The translations under genes and the position numbers were made by a program. A DNA stretch of 64,000 nt from NCBI GenBank assembly GCA_007858575.1, contig CP042279.1:5976001-6040000 (forward strand), written 5' to 3'. Below, in pieces: positions 52,013-62,028 of this stretch. The stretch is from Streptomyces sp. WAC08241 (GTDB lineage Bacteria; Actinomycetota; Actinomycetes; Streptomycetales; Streptomycetaceae). A model generated the notes under the pieces. The model saw only the letters and a program-made list of their open reading frames with translations. It searched no databases and had not been told where the DNA came from. The number at the start of each line of letters is the position of its first letter. Position 1 is the first letter of the stretch.

Positions 52013-52944
52013 ATGAGACTCGGAGTCCTCGACGTCGGTTCGAACACGGTGCACCTCCTGGTGGTGGACGCGCACCCCGGCGCCCGCCCCTGCCCGCCCA
52101 CTCCCACAAGGCGGAACTGCGCCTCGCCGAACTCCTCGACGAGCGGGGCGCCATCGCCCCCGGCGGCGTCGAGCGGCTCGTCGCGACCGTCCGGGACGCG
52201 CTCCACGCCGCCGAGGACAAGGGCTGCGAGGAGGTGCTGCCGTTCGCGACCTCCGCCGTGCGCGAGGCCGTCAACGCCGACGCCGTCCTGGCCCGGGTCA
52301 AGGACGAGACCGGCATCGACCTCCAGGTCCTCACCGGCGAGGAGGAGGCCCGGCTGACCTTCCTCGCCGCCCGCCGCTGGTTCGGCTGGTCCGCCGGCAA
52401 GCTGCTCCTCCTCGACATCGGCGGCGGCTCCCTCGAAGTCGCGTACGGCATCGACGAGGACCCCGACACGGCCGTCTCCCTGCCGCTGGGCGCGGGCCGC
52501 CTCACCGCCGGCTGGCTGCCGGGCGACCCGGCCGACAGCGCCGACGTGAAGGCGCTGCGCCGCCACGTGCGCGCGCAGATCGCCCGTACGGTCGGCGAGT
52601 TCAGCCGCGCCGGGCGCCCCGACCACGTCGTCGCCACCTCCAAGACCTTCAAGCAGTTGGCCAGGATCGCCGGGGCGCCCGGCTCCAGCGAGGGCCTCCA
52701 CGTCCAGCGGACCCTGAGCCGCAGGTCCCTGGAGGAGTGGGTGCCGCGCCTGGCCGGGATGACCGTCGTCGAGCGCGCGGCCCTGCCGGGCGTCTCGGAG
52801 GGCCGCGCCGCCCAGCTCCTCGCGGGCGCGCTCGTCGCGGAGGGCGCGATGGACCTCCTCGGCGTCGAGGAGCTGGAGATCTGCCCCTGGGCCCTGCGCG
52901 AGGGCGTCATCCTGCGCCGCCTGGACCACCTGCCGGAGGAGTGA
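52013..52944 (+). CDS. Ppx/GppA-family exopolyphosphatase
   Basis: ASKHA-fold phosphatase acting on polyphosphate or pppGpp; which one cannot be told. Landmarks: MRLGVLDVGSNTVHLLVVDA (phosphate-1), VLPFATSAVREAVNADAVLA, IDLQVLTGEEEARLTFLAAR, LLLLDIGGGSLEVAYGID (phosphate-2) and SLPLGAGRLTAGWL. At 310 residues it is the short two-domain type lacking the C-terminal HD-like domains. One base is missing near 52090. The gene begins 40 bp from the divergent Cys-rich protein gene and precedes the epimerase gene. Confidence 0.9.
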
Positions 52945-53065
52945 GGGCCCTGCGCCCCGGACCGGAACCGGTGACCGGAAGCGGTGTGACCGGAACCGGA
53001 CCGGCCGGAACCGGTGTGGCCGGAACCACCCTCCGGTCCCGCGGCCCGCCCCGTACGCTGTCTGC

Positions 53066-53901
53066 GTGGCAGAACCAGTGGTGCGCGTCCCGGATGCGAA
53101 GGTCGCCCTGTCGACGGCCTCGGTCTATCCGGAGTCGACGGCGACGGCCTTCGAGGTCGCCGCGCGCCTCGGCTACGACGGCGTCGAGGTCATGGTGTGG
53201 ACCGACCCCGTCAGCCAGGACGTCGAGGCCCTGCGCCGGCTCTCGGACCACCACGGGTGCCGATCCTGGCCGTCCACGCCCCCTGCCTCCTCATCACCCA
53301 GCGCGTCTGGTCCACCGACCCGTGGGTCAAGCTCCGGCGGGCCCGGACGGCGGCCGAGAAGCTCGGCGCGTCCACGGTCGTCGTGCACCCGCCGTTCCGC
53401 TGGCAGCGCCAGTACGCCCGGGACTTCGTGAGCGGCATCTGGCGGATGGCGGACGAGACCGGCGTCCGGTTCGCCGTCGAGAACATGTACCCCTGGCGGT
53501 ACAAGGACCGCGAGATGCTCGCGTACGCCCCCGAGTGGGACGTCACCAAGGACGACTACCGGCACTTCACCGTCGACCTCTCGCACACCGCGACCGCCCG
53601 CACCGACGCCCTCGCCATGATCGACCGCATGGGCGACCGGCTCGGCCACGTCCACCTCGCCGACGGCCGGGGCTCCGCCAAGGACGAGCACCTGGTCCCG
53701 GGGCGCGGCACCCAGCCCTGCGCCGAGGTCCTGGAGCGGCTCGCGGTCACCGGCTTCGACGGGCACGTCGTCATCGAGGTCAACACCCGCCGCGCGATGT
53801 CGGCCGCCGAGCGCGAGGCGGACCTCGCGGAGGCCCTCGCCTTCACCCGGCTCCACCTCGCCTCCGCCGCCGGCTGCCCCTCCCGGGCCCCGCGCCCGTG
53901 A
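53066..53901 (+). CDS. Sugar phosphate isomerase/epimerase-type TIM-barrel protein
   Basis: Xylose isomerase-like TIM barrel (AP-endonuclease 2 superfamily), metal-dependent. VALSTASVYPESTATAFEVA, LGYDGVEVMVWTDPVSQDVE, PILAVHAPCLLITQRVWSTD, STVVVHPPFRWQRQYARDF, FAVENMYPWRYKDREMLAYA (metal-binding Glu), HFTVDLSHTATARTDALAMI, GHVHLADGRGSAKDEHLVPG and GHVVIEVNTRRAMSAAERE outline the barrel strands. One base missing near 53262. About 279 residues. Substrate unknown. The GTG start is the one I use; TetR-type gene follows within 17 bp. Confidence 0.85.
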
Positions 53902-53917
53902 CGGCACCGGAGCACCG

Positions 53918-54606
53918 GTGACCGCGCCCGGACGGGGCCCCGGGGCCGGACAGGAGCCGGCGGAGCCCGGACAGGGTCCCGGAGCCGGACAGGGCCCGGC
54001 GGACCCCGCCCCCGCCGCCGCGGCCGCCCCTCCCGCACCGCCGAGGAGAGCGGGCCGGGCGCGCGCGAACGCATCCTGGCGGCGGCCCGCGACCAGTTCG
54101 CCGAGCGCGGCTACGACAAGGCCTCGGTGCGCGGCATCGCCCGCGCGGCCGGGGTGGACCCGGCCCTCGTGCACCACTACTTCGGGTCGAAGGACGAGGT
54201 CTTCGCCGCCGCCGTCGAGGTCTCCTTCGAGCCCGCGACCGTCGTCCCGGCGATCGTCTCCGGCCCCCGCGACGCCATCGGCGAGCGCCTCGCCCGCTTC
54301 TTCATCGGCGTCTGGGAGAACCCGGCCAGCCGCGCTCCGCTCCTCGCGATCGTGCGCTCCGCGCTGACCCACGAGGTGGCGGCCGCGGTCCTGCGGACCT
54401 TCGTGCTGCGGCGGCTCCTGGAGCGGATCGCCGCCGAGCTCGACGTACCGGACCCGAAGCTCCGCGCGGAGCTGGCCGCCTCCCACATGATCGGGATCGC
54501 GATCCTGCGGTACGTGATCCGGGTCGAGCCGCTGGCCTCCGCCGACCCGGAGGAGATCGTCGCCCAGGTGGCCCCGACCCTCCAGCGCTACCTGACCGAG
54601 AGCTGA
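53918..54606 (+). CDS. TetR-family transcriptional regulator
   Basis: N-terminal Gly/Pro/Ala-rich leader (GAGQEPAEPGQGPGAGQGPA) then, after a one-base correction near 54045, the TetR helix-turn-helix RERILAAARDQFAERGYDKA, SVRGIARAAGVDPALVHHYF and GSKDEVFAAAVEVSFEPATV. The ligand domain is ASRAPLLAIVRSALTHEVAA, VLRRLLERIAAELDVPDPKL. The long low-complexity leader is not a standard part of the family. Probably co-transcribed with the epimerase gene. Its stop is followed by three more copies of the same 11-base unit. Confidence 0.88.
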
Positions 54607-54783
54607 CCGAGAGCTGACCGAGAGCTGACGGGGAGTCGAGCCGGGAGGTCGAGCCGGATCGGTCGGGCCGGACACCTGATCGAAAGCTGAACATCCCGTC
54701 CGGCATGCGGACGAGCTGTCCAGATCTTGGTCCGGCGGCGTACGCTCGAAAGCAAGCACACCCGTCACGAGGAGCGAGCGACG

Positions 54784-56634
54784 ATGCCCGAGCTGAGGTC
54801 CCGCACTGTCACCCACGGCCGCAACATGGCGGGCGCACGCGCCCTTATGCGCGCCTCCGGTGTACCTGGCGCGGACATCGGCCGGAAGCCGATCATCGCG
54901 GTCGCCAACTCCTTCACGGAGTTCGTCCCCGGCCACACCCACCTCCAGCCGGTCGGCCGGATCGTCTCCGAGGCCATCACGGCCGCCGGGGCCATCCCCC
55001 GCGAGTTCAACACGATCGCGGTCGACGACGGCATCGCGATGGGCCACGGCGGCATGCTCTACAGCCTGCCCTCCCGCGACCTGATCGCGGACAGCGTGGA
55101 GTACATGGTCGAGGCGCACTGCGCCGACGCCCTGATCTGCATCTCCAACTGCGACAAGATCACCCCCGGCATGCTGATGGCCGCCCTGCGCCTCAACATC
55201 CCGACGGTCTTCGTCTCCGGCGGCCCCATGGAGTCCGGCCGCGCCACCCTCGTCGACGGCACGGTCCGCACGCTCGACCTGGTCGACGCGATCTCCGACG
55301 CCGTGAACCCGAAGATCTCGGACGAGGACATCCTCCGCATCGAGGAGAACGCCTGCCCGACCTGCGGCTCGTGTTCCGGCATGTTCACCGCCAACTCGAT
55401 GAACTGCCTGACCGAGGCCATCGGCCTCTCCCTCCCCGGCAACGGCTCGGTGCTCGCCACCCACACCGCCCGGCGCGCCTCTACGAGAACGCCGCCCGCA
55501 CGGTCGTCGACATCACCCGCCGGTACTACGACGAGGACGACGACTCCGTCCTGCCCCGCTCGATCGCGACCCGCGCCGCCTTCGAGAACGCCATGGCCCT
55601 CGACATCGCCATGGGCGGCTCCACCAACACGATCCTGCACCTGCTCGCCGCCGCCCAGGAGGCCGAGCTGGACTACGGCCTGGCCGACATGGACGAGGTC
55701 TCGCGCCGCGTCCCCTGCCTGGCCAAGGTCGCCCCGAACGTCGCCAAGGACCGCACGTACTACATGGAGGACGTGCACCGCGCCGGCGGCATCCCCGCCA
55801 TCCTCGGCGAGCTCTACCGCGCGGGCCTGCTCAACGAGGACGTCCACTCCGTCCACTCCCGCTCCATCAAGGAGTGGCTGGACGCCTGGGACGTGCGCGG
55901 CGGCTCCCCGACCGAGGAGGCCGTCGAGCTGTGGCACGCGGCCCCCGGCTGCGTCCGCTCCGCGACCGCCTTCTCCCAGTCCGAGCGCTGGGAGGCCCTC
56001 GACACGGACGCGGCGAACGGCTGCATCCGCGACGCGGAGCACGCGTACTCGAAGGACGGCGGCCTCGCGGTCCTGCGCGGCAACCTGGCCGTCGATGGCT
56101 GCGTCGTGAAGACGGCCGGCGTCGACGAGTCGATCTGGACCTTCGAGGGTCCGGCCGTCGTCTGCGAGTCGCAGGAGGAGGCCGTCGAGAAGATCCTCAA
56201 CAAGCGGATCAAGGACGGCGACGTGGTCGTCATCCGCTACGAGGGCCCCAAGGGCGGCCCCGGCATGCAGGAGATGCTCTACCCGACCTCCTTCCTCAAG
56301 GGCCGGGGCCTGGGCAAGACCTGCGCCCTGATCACCGACGGGCGCTTCTCCGGCGGCACCTCGGGCCTCTCCATCGGGCACGCGTCCCCGGAGGCGGCCT
56401 CGGGCGGCACGATCGCCCTCGTCGAGGACGGCGACCGCATCCGCATCGACATCCCGAACCGCTCGATCGACCTCCTCGTCGGCGAGGACGTCTCGCCGCC
56501 CGCCGCGAGGCCTCGGCGGGGCGTACGCGCCGAAGAACCGCGAGCGCAAGGTCTCGGCGGCGCTGCGGGCGTACGCGGCGATGGCGACGAGCGCCGACAA
56601 GGGCGCGGTCCGCGACGTGACGAAGCTGGGCTGA
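54784..56634 (+). CDS. ilvD: Dihydroxy-acid dehydratase, frameshifted
   Basis: Fe-S enzyme of valine, isoleucine and pantothenate synthesis. The Fe-S and Mg sites are recognisable: RKPIIAVANSFTEFVPGHTH, VDDGIAMGHGGMLYSLPSRD, CISNCDKITPGMLMAALRLN, ENACPTCGSCSGMFTANSMN and DIAMGGSTNTILHLLAAAQE, GPKGGPGMQEMLYPTSFLKG, ITDGRFSGGTSGLSIGHASP. Breaks are near 55482, 56491 and 56516. It is about 617 residues as expected. GAGGAG lies upstream of ATG 54784. A strong hairpin follows the stop. Confidence 0.95.
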
Positions 56635-56651
56635 ACCCGGCGGGACGCACG

Positions 56652-56691
56652 TGAGGGGGCCCGGGGCTCGTCCGAAGCCCCGGGCCCCTCA
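56652..56691. terminator. Terminator hairpin after ilvD
   Basis: Very strong stem: GGGGCCCGGGGCT pairs with AGCCCCGGGCCCC around an eight-base loop, with TGAG/CTCA extending it. No T tract, as common in Streptomyces. The converging kinase gene ends about 100 bp further on. Confidence 0.75.
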
Positions 56692-56787
56692 CGCGTGCGC
56701 GTACGGCGGTCTTACGGAGTGCTTGCGGCGGGTCCTACGGAGGCCCTACGGAGGCACTACGGGGCCCTACGGAGGTCCGCCGGACGC

Positions 56788-59004
56788 TCACCAGGACGCC
56801 GGGTCGCGCGCGTCCACCGCGAACACCGAACCGTCCGGCGCCGTCCCGAACACCCGCCCCCGGCGACCAGCGGCTCGGGCACCAGGGACGCGTAGGCGAG
56901 CCGCCCGTCCGCGAGGCGGGGCCGGGTCTGGCCGACGAGCGCCCCGCGCGCGGTGTCCACGGCGAGCAGCCGCCCGTCCTGGACGGAGAAGTAGAGGCGG
57001 TCGCCGGGACCGAGGACCGGCGCGGAGACGTTCCCCGCGGCCGTCTCCAGGTCCCACAGCACCCGCCCCTCCCCGGCGGCGGTGTCGAAGGCGGTCACGT
57101 GCCCGTCCGCGTCGAGCAGGTACACGACGCTCCCCCGCACGACGGCGCCCCGGAGGTCGAACCGGTGCGGCAGGGCCAGCCTGCGCACGGAACCGGTCCC
57201 TCCCGCGCCGGGGCCGAGCAGCACGAGCGCGTCCGTCTGCGTGCCCTGGTGGAGGGAGCCGAGGACGAGGGACCCGTCCCCGGTACGCCCCAGCGGATCG
57301 AGGTCGCCCTCCAGGTCCCGCCGCCACACCACCTCACCGGTCGCGGGCCGGACCGCGCCCACGCGCGTGCGTGTCCCGTCGGGCGCGCCCTCGAAGACCG
57401 TGAGCAGACCGGAGGCGGCGTCGTACGGTCCCGTGCGCGGCGCCCCGAAACCGGCCAGGCCGTGCCGCCACAGCTCCTCGCCGCCCCGGCCGTCGACGGC
57501 CCGGACGCCACCGGTCCCGTCGGTCAGGACGACCGCGGACCCGGCCGGGCGGTACAGCTCGGGACGGTCGGACCGGACGCTCCAGACCGGGGCGCCGTCC
57601 CCGGCCGCGTACGTCCGCAGCGGGCCCGTCGGGGCGGCGGCGCCGACCCGGCCGCCCGCCAGGAGCACGGGCGCGCGCGGCGCCTCCTCCTCGACGGTTC
57701 CGGTCCGCGACCACAGGACCTTCCCCGTCACGGGGTCGAGCCGGGCCAGGCCCACGCCCCGGGCCGCGCAGTACAGCGCCTCCCCGCCGCCGGCGCAGGC
57801 GGGAGCCGCCTTCGGGCCCCGCTCCTGGAGCCCGGTGCGCCAGCCCGCGAAGGCGGTGGCCACCTCGTCCGGGTGCGGCGGCGCGGCCGGGGCCCCCTCG
57901 CGCGCGGGCCCCAGCGCCGCGTACAGACCGGCCCCGGCGACCGCGAGCGCGGCGACGACGGCGATCGTCGGACGCGGCCGGATCCGCCTGCCGAACCGCC
58001 CGCCGAAGCGGGGACCCCGGCGGGCCGGGACCGGGCGGGAACCCGTACCGGCGTGTCCGCGTCCCACGCGAACGCGTGGCCCGGCCCACCGCCGTCCTCG
58101 CCCCCGCTCCCGACACCGTCCCCGCCGCCCGGCAGCGCGGGCCGCCGCCGCTGCGCCGGTATGAACGCCTCCGCCGCGTACGAGGGCGGCTGAAGCGCCC
58201 GCATGATCTGGGCCGGGGTCGGCCGCTCCACGGGCTCCTTGGCGAGGCAGCGCGCGACGAGCGGCGCCAGCTCCCCGGGCACGCCCGTCAGGTCGGGCTC
58301 GTCGTGGACGACCTGGTACGCCACGACGTAGGGGCTGTCGGAGTCGAACGGGCCGTGCCCGGTCGCCGCGTGCACCAGGATCGAGCCGAGCGCGAAGACG
58401 TCCGCCGCGGGCCCGACCTCGCGCGGCCGCTGGAACTGCTCGGGCGCCATGAACGGCGGCGAGCCGATCAGCTTGCCCGTCTCGGTGTGCAGGTCGCTGT
58501 CGACGGGCCGGGAGATGCCGAAGTCGATGACCTTGGGACCGGTGTCGGTGAGCAGGACGTTGCTGGGCTTGAGGTCCCGGTGCACGACCCCGGCCCGGTG
58601 GATGTCGCGCAGCGCCTCCGCGAGCCCGGCGGTCAGCCGGCGCAGCTCGGCGGGGACAGCGGCCCGTTCCGCTTCACCTGGTCGGCGAGGGTGGGGCCGG
58701 GGACGTAGAGGGTCGCCATCCAGGGGCGCACGGCGTCGGGGTCGGCGTCGACGACCGGGGCGGTGAAGGCCCCGCTGACCCGGCGGGCGGCCGCGACCTC
58801 CTGGCGGAAACGGGCCCTGAACTCGGGGTCCTCCGCGTACCGTGCGTGCACGACCTTGACCGCGAGCCGCAGTCCCGAGGCCGAGGAGGCGAGGTGCACG
58901 ACGCCCATGCCGCCCGCGCCCAGACATGCCTGGAGACGGTACTCGCCCGCGTACTCGGGCCCCTCCGCTTCCCGGCCGGCACCGGTCCCGCGCAACGGTG
59001 GCAT
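56788..59004 (-). CDS. Membrane Ser/Thr protein kinase with extracytoplasmic PQQ-type beta-propeller, frameshifted
   Basis: Eukaryote-like kinase. Catalytic domain: YRLQACLGAGGMGVVHLASS (Gly loop), LRLAVKVVHARYAEDPEFRA (Lys), RAGVVHRDLKPSNVLLTD (catalytic Asp), PKVIDFGISRPVDSDLHTET (DFG) and SPPFMAPEQFQRPREVGPAA. A Pro/Gly-rich linker and one membrane helix (TIAVVAALAVAGAGLYAALG) follow, then a propeller of repeated W-motif blades (LARLDPVTGKVLWSRTGTVE, VRAVDGRGGEELWRHGLAGF, VRPATGEVVWRRDLEGDLDP, LLAVDTARGALVGQTRPRLA). Similar layout to AfsK/PknD kinases. Breaks near 58660, 58030 and 56870. Ligand unknown. Confidence 0.9.
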
Positions 59005-59160
59005 CGCCCACCCCCGTGTGATTCCCCGTCACCTCGCGCCCGCGTGCGCGACGCGACGAGCCTAGTCGATGGCACCTCCGATGTCGGTGGGGCTTGCTAG
59101 CCTGCGCGTCGCGGAGAGTGAGACTCGGCGGAGCGCTTTTGCGCCATGGGGGAGAACACG

Positions 59161-59567
59161 ATGGACACGACGGACGCTACGGACGTGACCGGAGCGACGG
59201 GCACCACAGGCACCACGAGCACGAGCACGAGCACGAGCACGGGCACGGGCACGGGCACGGACACGAACACGAGCGGCATCGCGGCGGAGGGCCGGGCCGT
59301 GGCGGTGACGGCGGCGAACGCCACCCGCTACCCGGTCGCCCCGGGCTACCGCCTCAACGTGCGCTCGGGCCCGGGCACCCAGTACCCGCTCGTCCGCTCC
59401 CTGCCCCTGAACGCCACGGTGGCGATCTCCTGCCAGAAGTACGGCGAGACGGTCACCGGCCCGTACGGCACGACGAACATCTGGGACAGCATCGCCCCGG
59501 GGAGTACGTCTCCGACTCCTACGTGCACACGGGCAGCGACGGCCTCGTGGCACCGCGCTGCGCCTGA
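59161..59567 (+). CDS. SH3b-domain protein with Thr/Ser/Gly repeat N-terminus
   Basis: Bacterial SH3 domain protein. Domain: PVAPGYRLNVRSGPGTQYPL, VRSLPLNATVAISCQKYGET, VTGPYGTTNIWDSIAPGEYV and SDSYVHTGSDGLVAPRCA. The start at 59161 has GGGGGAG six bases before it (the upstream ATG 59146 would put the ribosome site inside the gene). The N-terminal 45 residues are Thr/Ser/Gly repeats encoded by a hexanucleotide repeat (GCACGA/GCACGG) with no signal peptide, odd for a domain usually found outside the cell. One base is missing near 59503. Confidence 0.75.
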
Positions 59568-59601
59568 CCTGCCCGGACGCCGCCCGGGGATAATCGACCC
59601 C

Positions 59602-60167
59602 GTGAGCGACGACGAGCAGACCCCGCGTACGGCAGACGGCGCGACGGACGACGCGGCCGCCGGGAAGACCGGCGGCACCACCGGCACTACCACCGGCGGG
59701 CCCCGCCCCGAGGAGATCCGTTTCTTCGGCACGACCTGGGTCGACCACACCGGCCACTACGGGCTGCGCCGCGCCGGCCTGGCCGTCGGCGCGCTCGCCG
59801 CCGCCGTCGCGGCCTGCCTCGTGCTGCGCTTCGCCTTCCAGGGGCTCCTGATCGCGAACACGGGCGGCATCGTCAACGGCCTGGTCGTCGTCATGTTCGC
59901 GGTCTGCAGCGCCATCGCCTGCCGCAAGACCTGGAGGGCTTCCGGCGCCGCCCGGACGACCCGGCCCGCGAGGACTCCCTGCGCAGCCTCAAGGCGATCG
60001 GCTTCATCGGCTCGCTCCTCGCCTACAGTGCCCGCTGCCTGACCGAGGCGCCCGGCGAGAAGCTCCACCGCGCCGAGTACGAGGCGGCCCTCGCCCGGTA
60101 CGAGAAGCGCCGCGGCTCCCGCACGGGCAACCCGGCCGCCCGCAAGAAGCCCAAGCGCGGCAAGTAA
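59602..60167 (+). CDS. Two-helix membrane protein of unknown function
   Basis: About 188 residues. Thr/Gly-rich N-terminus (SDDEQTPRTADGATDDAAAG), then a soluble segment PEEIRFFGTTWVDHTGHYGL and two membrane helices (LAVGALAAAVAACLVLRFAF, IVNGLVVVMFAVCSAIACRK). After one restored base near 59935 the C-terminus reads SLRSLKAIGFIGSLLAYSAR and EYEAALARYEKRRGSRTGNP, ending in a basic cluster ARKKPKRGK. No function is recognised. GTG start 35 bp after the SH3b gene; the ABC exporter unit follows. Confidence 0.7.
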
Positions 60168-60186
60168 CCCACCACCCCACGGAGGC

Positions 60187-60231
60187 TTGACGGTCGGCAC
60201 CCCCAGGCGCACTATTCATCACATGATGAAT
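60187..60231 (+). promoter_or_regulatory. Probable leaderless promoter with overlapping 18-bp palindrome
   Basis: TTGACG (60187-60192) and CACTAT (60210-60215) are 17 bases apart, a good vegetative sigma match. Transcription would start at about 60222, right at the ATG of the ABC ATPase. A perfect palindrome ATTCATCA-CA-TGATGAAT (60214-60231) covers the -10 end, the start point and the first codons, so a repressor bound there would block initiation. Confidence 0.6.
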
Positions 60232-61203
60232 TACTCGACGGGCGCTGATGGAGACGCGAACACGGCCGCGAGCGGGAGCCGGAGTCGGATCCGAACGACC
60301 CCGACCCGGCCGCGAGCCGGATCCGGAACGACCCCGACACCGGCACCGACACCGGCACCGACACCGGCACCGACGCCTCGCCCCCGCGGCGATCACCGCC
60401 CGCGCCCTCACCGCCGTCCGCGGCGACCGCACCGTCCTGCGCGGCCTCGACTTCACCGTCCCGGCCGGCCGCATCACCGGCCTCCTCGGCCCCTCCGGCT
60501 GCGGCAAGACCACCCTCATGCGCGCGATCACCGGCACCCAGGCCAAGGTCGGCGGCACCCTCACCGTCCTCGGCCGCCCCGCCGGCGACCCGGCCCTGCG
60601 CCCCGCATCGGCTACGTCACCCAGGCCCCGTCCGTCTACGACGACCTCACCGTCCGCCAGAACCTCGACTACTTCGCCGCCGTCCTCCTCCCCGGCCGCG
60701 CCCACCGCCACGAACGCCGCGCCGCCGTCGACCGGGCCGTCACCGACGTCGACCTCACCGCCCACGCCGACTCCCTCGCCGGCCGGCTCTCCGGCGGCCA
60801 GCGCAGCCGGGTCTCCCTCGCCGTCGCCCTCCTCGGCGCCCCCGAACTCCTCGTCCTCGACGAACCCACCGTCGGCCTCGACCCCGTCCTCCGCCGCGAC
60901 CTGTGGGACCTCTTCCACCGCATCGCCGCCGACCGCGGCACCACGCTCCTCGTCTCCTCCCACGTCATGGACGAGGCCGAGCGCTGCCACCGGCTCCTCC
61001 TGATGCGCGAGGGCGAGATCCTCGCCGAGGACACCCCCGAGGCCCTCCGCCGCCGCAACGACACCCCCACCGTCGAAGAGGCCTTCCTCCACCTCGTCGA
61101 CGCGGCCGCGGCCCGGGAGCGGCAACGCCCCGGAACGGCCCACGACAAGCAGGACCAGGACCAAAAGCAGACCCAGGAGCAGACCCAGGAGCCCCGGCCA
61201 TGA
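60223..61203 (+). CDS. ABC exporter ATP-binding protein, frameshifted
   Basis: ATPase of an ABC-2 type exporter. Walker A: GLLGPSGCGKTTLMRAITGT; Q-loop region IGYVTQAPSVYDDLTVRQNL; signature RLSGGQRSRVSLAVALLGA; Walker B PELLVLDEPTVGLDPVLRRD; H-loop TLLVSSHVMDEAERCHRLLL. The first 60 or so residues are a low-complexity leader encoded partly by a 12-bp repeat CACCGGCACCGA (60340-60375) and are frame-uncertain; the core starts at ITARALTAVRGDRTVLRGLD. Breaks near 60388 and 60604. The C-terminus is Gln/Asp/Lys-rich (DKQDQDQKQTQEQTQEP). The start at 60223 or 60226 would be leaderless. ATGA overlap with the permease gene. Confidence 0.85.
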   Translation: MMNYSTGADGDANTAASGSRSRIRTTPTRPRAGSGTTPTPAPTPAPTPAPTPRPRGDHRPRPHRRPRRPHRPARPRLHRPGRPHHRPPRPLRLRQDHPHARDHRHPGQGRRHPHRPRPPRRRPGPAPRIGYVTQAPSVYDDLTVRQNLDYFAAVLLPGRAHRHERRAAVDRAVTDVDLTAHADSLAGRLSGGQRSRVSLAVALLGAPELLVLDEPTVGLDPVLRRDLWDLFHRIAADRGTTLLVSSHVMDEAERCHRLLLMREGEILAEDTPEALRRRNDTPTVEEAFLHLVDAAAARERQRPGTAHDKQDQDQKQTQEQTQEPRP

Positions 61204-61933
61204 GCAGCGCCCGCACCCTCGCCACCGCCGCCCGCGTCCTGCGCCAGTTGCGCCACGACCCGCGCTCGATCGCCCTCATGCTCCTCGTGCCGTGCGTGAT
61301 GCTCTTCCTGCTCCGGTACGTCTTCGACGGGAGCCCCGGCACCTTCGACACCATCGGCGCCTCGCTCCTCGGCATCTTCCCGCTCATCACGATGTTCCTG
61401 GTGACCTCCATCGCCACCCTGCGCGAACGCACCTCCGGCACCCTGGAACGCCTGCTCGCCCTCCCCTCGGCAAGGGCGACCTCATCGCCGGCTACGCCTC
61501 GCCTTCGGACTCCTCGCCGTCGTCCAGTCCGCCCTCGCCACCGGCCTCGCCCTCTGGTTCCTTGGCCTCGACGTCGTCGGCTCCCCTGGCTCCTGCTCCT
61601 GGTGGCCCTCCTCGACGCCCTGCTCGGCACCGCCCTCGGCCTCTTCGTCTCCGCCTTCGCCGCGTCCGAGTTCCAGGCCGTCCAGTTCATGCCGGCCGTG
61701 ATCTTCCCCAGCTCCTCCTCTGCGGCCTGTTCACCCCGCGCGACCGCATGGCCCCCGCCCTCGAAGCCGTCTCGAACGTCCTGCCCATGTCGTACGCCGT
61801 CGACGGCATGAACGAGGTCCTCCGCCACCCCGAGGTCACCGGCACCTTCGTCCGCGACGTCCTCGTCGTCGCCGGCTGCGCCCTCCTCGTCCTCGCCCTC
61901 GGCGCCGCCACCCTCCGCCGCCGCACGGCCTGA
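61200..61933 (+). CDS. ABC-2 type exporter permease, frameshifted
   Basis: Membrane subunit with about six helices: SIALMLLVPCVMLFLLRYVF, TIGASLLGIFPLITMFLVTS, FGLLAVVQSALATGLALWFL, WLLLLVALLDALLGTALGLF, VSAFAASEFQAVQFMPAVIF and DVLVVAGCALLVLALGAATL. Motifs SIATLRERTSGTLERLLALP and LCGLFTPRDRMAPALEAVSN, VLPMSYAVDGMNEVLRHPEV are typical of ABC-2 permeases, probably drug exporters. Breaks near 61470, 61500, 61585 and 61712. It overlaps the ATPase stop by four bases. The exported compound is not known. Confidence 0.85.
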
Positions 61934-62028
61934 CCGGCCGTGACCGCCCTCGGACACCCACCGCACCACCACGGCCCCGGTGCGAGGATGACGGCACGAC
62001 GTACCCCTCCGGCGAGGTGAACAGAGCC

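Noticed and set aside
53173..55464. Long minus-strand open frame across the epimerase, TetR and ilvD genes
   Set aside because: It spans three real plus-strand genes and shows only mirror-frame composition.
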